Shown here piece by piece: positions 49,461-53,727 of a stretch of DNA of 53,727 bases (position 1 is its first letter; each line of letters begins with the position of its first letter). The position numbers and the translations under genes are program-made. Origin of the DNA: a virus; the IMG/VR virus record IMGVR_UViG_3300030060_003273, positions 1-53,727 of that record, one strand, 5' to 3'. The notes beneath the pieces are model-generated. The model worked only from the letters and a program-made list of their open reading frames with translations, made no database searches and was not told the DNA's origin.

Positions 49461-50764
49461 TATAATCCCTCCATCCACTTACCGATAATGTCCTTGTCTA
49501 TGCCCCAACTATTCAAAGATTGTTCTGCTTTAGTAGTTCCATCCCAATTAAGATATTGTACAACTTTCTTTAATTCATCTTTACGGGAGTTATCCTTTTC
49601 ATCTAAGTATTTTAAAACAGCCTTTGCTTGCTTTTCCTTCATACATAGATGAGGTAATAACCCTGTTAGTAATTTTTTAAGGTCATCTTTTGAATAAAAT
49701 GATATACGGTGTTGGCTTCTTTGCCCGTTTTTGTATATCTTCTGGTCTAGTTGTAATATACCACAACCTAACTCTTTGTGTAAATGCTCACAATGTAACC
49801 TACCTCGTTCACCCGTTGCGATAAAAGAAGCACGAGGTTCACCTCTATCAGTAATGTATATACTACCATCAGCATCTAAGAAGCCAGCACTATATCCCCA
49901 TATATCTGCACCCTTTAACACTAAGCCATCAGATTTTATTAAAACATAAAATTGTTCATTTGTATTAGTATTACGTGCACCTTTGATAATATTCATTTCT
50001 TCTCCATACATTTTTAGTAATTGTGACAATTGAGTAGGGGTTGCACCACTGCGACCTTGTAACAATGTGTTATTTTCAATAATTGCTCTAGTGGTCATAG
50101 GCCCCCTTTCTGATAGTTCTTTCTTTACAACATCTAACCAAGTTATTTGTTTAGGTGATAAACTATCAATTTGATGTAATGTTTTTTTCCATATTTTACG
50201 AGCGTCTTTCTTGGTACCCATAGCCTTGACCCAAGCATTTTGTTCTTCTTCACCCCACACATCTTCAAATTCATCTAACATTTTCAAAGACTTTTCAGCA
50301 TTATCCCACATATCACATGCTCTTAACAGAGATACTTGTCTACTTTTATGAAATAACCTTAATGATTTTAAATCTCTATCATCTAATCCAAGATTTCGGA
50401 TTGTATCTTGTTTATCAATAGCCCAAGATATATTATTTAAAGTGGCTTTTACCTCTTGTTCTTTGATAATTCTAATCGTTTTAACAAGTTCATCAATTTC
50501 ACTCTTTAATAATTTATTATGCCGTCTTTGCTTCTTTAATTGCTTTACTAAAGTAGATGCATTTTTACCAGTATAGGCTTTCAACCAACCATCACCTGTT
50601 GGTGGAAAAGGTAATTTAGTTTTATTAACCTTTTCCACTGGTAACTGCAAAGCACTTTTAATTATACTATTTGCATTATTATAATCACCATTAATATGAG
50701 GATGCTTAATTAACATATCCTCAAAACTGTTTTCATCACTACTTACAGACAACGAACTCCACAT
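49460..50764 (-). CDS. LAGLIDADG-type homing endonuclease-like protein
   Basis: A 434-residue protein; ATG at 50764 with GAGAGGG upstream (an ATG at 50779 lacks such a site). Residues 290-302 read GYSAGFLDADGSI, a clear LAGLIDADG motif with the conserved Asp. The following strands fit the fold (RASFIATGERGRLHCEHLHK, GCGILQLDQKIYKNGQR, HRISFYSKDDLKKLLTGLLP). Only one motif is visible, so it may work as a dimer. Residues 70-105 form a basic coiled coil, and 205-275 look like a winged helix (LSERGPMTTRAIIENNTLLQ). It sits as a free-standing gene between terminase and portal, overlapping the portal start by one base and the terminase end slightly. Its action is probably on DNA, with spread into other genomes or regulation possible; activity not shown. 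Confidence 0.78.
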   Translation of the reverse strand: MWSSLSVSSDENSFEDMLIKHPHINGDYNNANSIIKSALQLPVEKVNKTKLPFPPTGDGWLKAYTGKNASTLVKQLKKQRRHNKLLKSEIDELVKTIRIIKEQEVKATLNNISWAIDKQDTIRNLGLDDRDLKSLRLFHKSRQVSLLRACDMWDNAEKSLKMLDEFEDVWGEEEQNAWVKAMGTKKDARKIWKKTLHQIDSLSPKQITWLDVVKKELSERGPMTTRAIIENNTLLQGRSGATPTQLSQLLKMYGEEMNIIKGARNTNTNEQFYVLIKSDGLVLKGADIWGYSAGFLDADGSIYITDRGEPRASFIATGERGRLHCEHLHKELGCGILQLDQKIYKNGQRSQHRISFYSKDDLKKLLTGLLPHLCMKEKQAKAVLKYLDEKDNSRKDELKKVVQYLNWDGTTKAEQSLNSWGIDKDIIGKWMEGL

Positions 50765-50775
50765 ATTTTTCCCTC

Positions 50776-52266
50776 TCATATACTAAACCATTTTGGCTTT
50801 TGACTAGATTTCTGTCCACCTGTTAACCAACTGTCAAACCCGGGGAATTCTTCATCGTCAAGTAGCACAATATTACCACGGAACTCTTTTGTTGCCCAAT
50901 TAGCAAGTGCCAGAGCCATGGCTAGGTCATCGTGTACACCCACACTCTCCAGTCGACCGTTCTTATTCATTCCGAATCTATTCAATTGGGTTTCCAATGT
51001 TCTTGTAAACTCTTTACTTTTCTCATTTCCCCATGGAGTTTTGATTTTTCCTTGCTCAAATGCCATTAAAAGTGACATAAACATACTTTCTTTACGTTGT
51101 CTAGTAGTCATAACAGTCTTAACAGGTATATCATCCCTCATATCTTTGAGTTCTGCTTCAAACATACGCTGAAAGTTATTACCTTCTAACTCAATTAATT
51201 CAGGAGTGAACCTACTATTAAGTAATATAATGCTTCTTTTCTGTGCATTACCTGATAAACCCTTTTGATTGATTGCGTGTATCAATTGTTTCTCGTTACC
51301 ATCAGGTGGAGTACGTAAAACTACCATAGCAGTGTAGTCAGCATTAGCATCAGAGGCAATAGCAGGGTCCCAACCTATGAAATGTTGACCAAAAATACCT
51401 GCTACATCCCCATTTTCATCGTATTCTGACTCTGCTTTTTCCAATAATACTAGGTTTTCATCCCTTGCACTCTCTAAAATATCCGCTGGGAACATACTAG
51501 ATAGGTCATGAATAGGCTCACATAGGTACTCACGAGCGAATTTTATGGCTGGCATAGACGCTTCACGCACTTTTAGAGCGTCTAAAGGCCATCTTCCGGG
51601 CCATAATGGTTCCCCATTTGGCAAAATAGCAGGGTATGTTTCCACTGTAAAGGTGTCTTTTTCCTCTAATTCAGCGTATAAATCGTTGTAACTGAAGGGT
51701 GTACCCACCATCATAAGGCGAGAACTGTGGTGCAGAACAGGTAAAAGTACTGCATAGAACCAATCTGCGGCTCTTTGTAGTTCAGATGCTGATGTTCCCC
51801 ATAGAATATCGTCACAAACTACCACATCAGGGTGGAAACCACGAGTAGCACCACCCACTGACTTAGCCATAATACGACTACCATTGCTAAAATCGAAGTA
51901 AGATTTAGCCCAAGGACGACCTGCAGGCTTTAAATGCCTCAAAATAGGGGTATTTTCAATTAAATTTCTTATCAAACGCATGTGTTCAAGGGTCTGTTCT
52001 AATGAATGTGAGAACACCATTATGTGTGTTTTTGGTGTAAAAGTCGCTAACCATAGTGCATATGACATAAAAAGAGTAGATTTACCGTGGTCACGAGATG
52101 CTTTAACACAATAAAAGCGGTTTTCGTTCAAACCTTTCTCCCATTGCCCATGGTGAGTAGAATAATCAAACCCTAATATATCTTCAAAGAAGTATTTGAA
52201 TGATTTTTTAGATTGTTCCCAGTCGATTTGTTTGACTAAATCTGCGATTGGGGTATTATCATTCAT
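50776..52266 (-). CDS. terL: Terminase large subunit
   Basis: A 496-residue protein, the usual length, with an ATG at 52266 behind GAGGTACC. The ATPase domain has a Walker A-type loop KASRDHGKST (residues 55-64), HIMVFSHSLEQT, and a Walker B-type VVVCDD (148-153), followed by GTSA and the SRLMMVGTPF coupling motif (182-191). The nuclease domain has Asp300 in GWDPAIASDANADYTAMVVL, Glu361 in IELEGNN and Asp446/447 in VGVHDDLAMALALA, the acidic metal-binding triad of the RNase H-like fold. The protein cuts concatemeric DNA and pumps it through the portal. It overlaps the upstream gene by an ATGA junction. Confidence 0.95.
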   Translation of the reverse strand: MNDNTPIADLVKQIDWEQSKKSFKYFFEDILGFDYSTHHGQWEKGLNENRFYCVKASRDHGKSTLFMSYALWLATFTPKTHIMVFSHSLEQTLEHMRLIRNLIENTPILRHLKPAGRPWAKSYFDFSNGSRIMAKSVGGATRGFHPDVVVCDDILWGTSASELQRAADWFYAVLLPVLHHSSRLMMVGTPFSYNDLYAELEEKDTFTVETYPAILPNGEPLWPGRWPLDALKVREASMPAIKFAREYLCEPIHDLSSMFPADILESARDENLVLLEKAESEYDENGDVAGIFGQHFIGWDPAIASDANADYTAMVVLRTPPDGNEKQLIHAINQKGLSGNAQKRSIILLNSRFTPELIELEGNNFQRMFEAELKDMRDDIPVKTVMTTRQRKESMFMSLLMAFEQGKIKTPWGNEKSKEFTRTLETQLNRFGMNKNGRLESVGVHDDLAMALALANWATKEFRGNIVLLDDEEFPGFDSWLTGGQKSSQKPKWFSI

Positions 52267-53048
52267 GCTGGTACCTCTGGTGCTAATTGACTAGTCTGAC
52301 CAAAATTTTCACCAGCCTTTCGTGCATTCTCTTCCATTATCTTTCGCTTTATTTCTTCAGCAGTGGGAATTTCACCTTCTTCATTAGGTCCAAACCCTGC
52401 TAAACGTGGCGTAACAGGTTTTACTTCGTGACCTGCTGCCACACCTGTTTTATTATCCACAACAGGCCCCGGATTAGTAACAGTTGTTTCAGGAGTTTCT
52501 AAACGAGGTGTAGGTGTTAGAGCAGCAGCCGATAAATTTGTAGGGTTTTCTACCCTTTGACCTTTGACCCCCACTGTCCCCCTAACTACATCACCAACAG
52601 TTCCTCTTGTTGTTTCTGCAGCCTCTTCATAAGGGTTTTTAGAATCTTGCCGAGCAAGTTCTCTTCTAACATCTCGTCTAATCCGCTGCCGCTTCCTTTC
52701 TATTTTTTTCTCGTCTGCATATACTTGTTGAGGTGTTCGCTTCTTTGGTCTGTTCAATCTATCTATTAAAGCCCTATAACCAATAGTTACTGGATTACTA
52801 TCTATTAAACTTCTACCTGCTTGTTCACCTGTAGCAGCACCACCTTGTATACCACCAATTAAACTCATTAGGCTTTTGTGATTTCCAGCAGCGCCCAAAG
52901 CCCCACCAGCGATTTTACCTAAATAGGCTGCAAGCCTTGCTGGTATGGTACTCTTTCTACCTTCTCCACCTCCGTACATAAACTGTACATTACCTTGTGA
53001 ATCCACCATAGTCTGTTGCCGAGGAGCCTTAACTAATATTTTACCCAT
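52263..53048 (-). CDS. Basic protein with glycine-rich hydrophobic segment, next to terminase
   Basis: A 261-residue protein; ATG at 53048 with GGGGG five bases upstream, overlapping the preceding gene by eight bases. It starts GKILVKAPRQQTM, sharing ILVKAP with the gene at 33722-36040. Residues about 38-85 form a glycine-rich hydrophobic segment (RLAAYLGKIAGGALGAAGNH, then LMSLIGGIQGGAATGEQAG), which could insert in a membrane or pack as glycine-zipper helices. A very basic helix follows (EKKIERKRQRIRRDVRRELA). The rest is Pro/Glu/Thr-rich and disordered. No family is recognised. The mix of glycine zipper and basic helix would suit an internal or injected protein, but this is inference. Confidence 0.7.
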   Translation of the reverse strand: MGKILVKAPRQQTMVDSQGNVQFMYGGGEGRKSTIPARLAAYLGKIAGGALGAAGNHKSLMSLIGGIQGGAATGEQAGRSLIDSNPVTIGYRALIDRLNRPKKRTPQQVYADEKKIERKRQRIRRDVRRELARQDSKNPYEEAAETTRGTVGDVVRGTVGVKGQRVENPTNLSAAALTPTPRLETPETTVTNPGPVVDNKTGVAAGHEVKPVTPRLAGFGPNEEGEIPTAEEIKRKIMEENARKAGENFGQTSQLAPEVPA

Positions 53049-53727
53049 GAATTGCCCCCATTGCTACTTTTATTGCTTTTACTATAGTGTCAGAAACATT
53101 CCAGTCCTGTGCTAATTGGTCCCAGTCTCCTTTAGATGAATGTATTGCCCATACATCATGTGAAGTTAGGTTAATAGATTTAGCAAATAAACCTATATCT
53201 AAAGATGAATTTAATGGTGATTGTGGAAGATGTTTTTTAATTGTTGAATCAACCGCTGCTTCTTGCAATTGTATTTTCTCCATTGTTTTTTGTATATCAT
53301 CAATGGCTCTACGAATATCCCTTTCACTTCTATATACTAACATAGGGTCAGGTTGGTTAATATCAAAAAACGCTTGTCCCGGTTGGGCTGCTGCGACCTC
53401 TCTTCTTGCTCTAAATTCAGATATATCACTGCCTTGCATTTGTTGATACTGTCGTAATTCTTCAGGTGTTAAACCTGCAATTGGCTCTCTTGAAGCCTGT
53501 TCTTCTGGAGTAGCCCTACGAGTTTGCATAGGTGTCTGTGGTTGCATCAATTGAGGTTGTTGCTGTGGCTGCGGTGCTGCCCTACCTGTTCCCGGCAATG
53601 CTAATTTATCTGCTGTCATCACATAATCGTGCCATTTAGAATCAGGGTGAATTGCGTGGTTTATACCTTGAGGTGATTGCACTGTTTGTGTTAAAGGTCG
53701 CATGGGTTTGCTATAATCATGCGCTGT
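53041..53727 (-). CDS. Candidate terminase small subunit or DNA-binding head protein (5' partial)
   Basis: The frame remains open from its stop at 53041 to the window edge. An ATG at 53703 has no ribosome-binding site before it, and the eight codons upstream (TAHDYSKP) look coding, so the start probably lies outside the window; 228 residues are visible. The N-terminus is Pro/Gln-rich (PQPQQQPQLMQPQTPMQTRR). A coiled coil follows (RDIRRAIDDIQKTMEKIQLQ). The last 45 residues (SHDVWAIHSSKGDWDQLAQD, then WNVSDTIVKAIKVA) fit a helix-turn-helix in which W-D-Q-L-A-x-x-W-x-V-S matches the pattern of small terminases. Being two genes upstream of terL agrees. Family not confirmed. Confidence 0.62.
   Translation of the reverse strand, partial: TAHDYSKPMRPLTQTVQSPQGINHAIHPDSKWHDYVMTADKLALPGTGRAAPQPQQQPQLMQPQTPMQTRRATPEEQASREPIAGLTPEELRQYQQMQGSDISEFRARREVAAAQPGQAFFDINQPDPMLVYRSERDIRRAIDDIQKTMEKIQLQEAAVDSTIKKHLPQSPLNSSLDIGLFAKSINLTSHDVWAIHSSKGDWDQLAQDWNVSDTIVKAIKVAMGAIHG

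Noticed and set aside
1-53727. tRNA genes, CRISPR arrays, insertion sequences or attachment sites
   Set aside because: The window is almost entirely coding. I saw no regularly spaced short repeats, no tRNA-like cloverleaf and no transposase or integrase motifs.

Overview
The window is a single block of virion genes from a tailed double-stranded DNA virus (Caudoviricetes, HK97-type capsid). All genes lie on the minus strand, so transcription runs from right (base 53727) to left (base 1). The order is the standard late-gene order: candidate small terminase, large terminase, portal, prohead protease with scaffold, major capsid protein, decoration-type proteins, head-tail connectors, tail tube, tail chaperones, then tip and fibre proteins. 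The DNA is AT-rich. Genes touch or overlap by a few bases, and no intergenic gap exceeds about 40 bases, so no stretch needs a 'no gene' note. I see no replication, lysis, integration, tRNA or CRISPR genes. The host cannot be proved. Ribosome-binding sites of the GAGGTGA/GGTGAT type, a portal with two zinc-binding clusters and a separate zinc-ribbon protein would suit an archaeal host, possibly marine, but bacterial hosts are not excluded.

Right part (53727-46543): a 5'-partial protein with a possible helix-turn-helix end, a basic glycine-rich protein, the large terminase, a LAGLIDADG-type protein inserted between terminase and portal, the portal, and three small helical or polar proteins.

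Middle (46529-36040): an 1895-residue protein whose C-terminal part looks like an ATP-dependent DNA ligase that has lost its catalytic lysine; the prohead protease with a scaffold-like second half that has its own very strong internal start; the major capsid protein; four small structural proteins, one with an HeH/LEM-like domain; and a zinc-ribbon protein.

Left part (36040-1): a large charged protein, head-tail connector proteins, a tail tube protein, a SAP-domain protein, and a lambda G/GT-like chaperone pair joined by a canonical -1 slippery heptamer (GGGTTTT at 28943-28949). Next come an unusually short protein in the tape-measure position, two related tail proteins (one carrying an extra LamG-like domain), a giant protein of 6106 residues (18.3 kb, one third of the window), a hub-like protein, a small adaptor-like protein and a fibre protein that runs off the left edge.

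The most notable points are the dead ligase-like domain in a virion-cluster protein, the -1 frameshift signal, the nested scaffold start, the giant protein, a roughly 110-residue module recurring six times in two proteins, and two short end motifs shared between otherwise unrelated proteins (N-terminal ILVKAP; C-terminal IP..EE..NM.W.D.H.LA). Several gene starts were reassigned from ribosome-binding-site positions.
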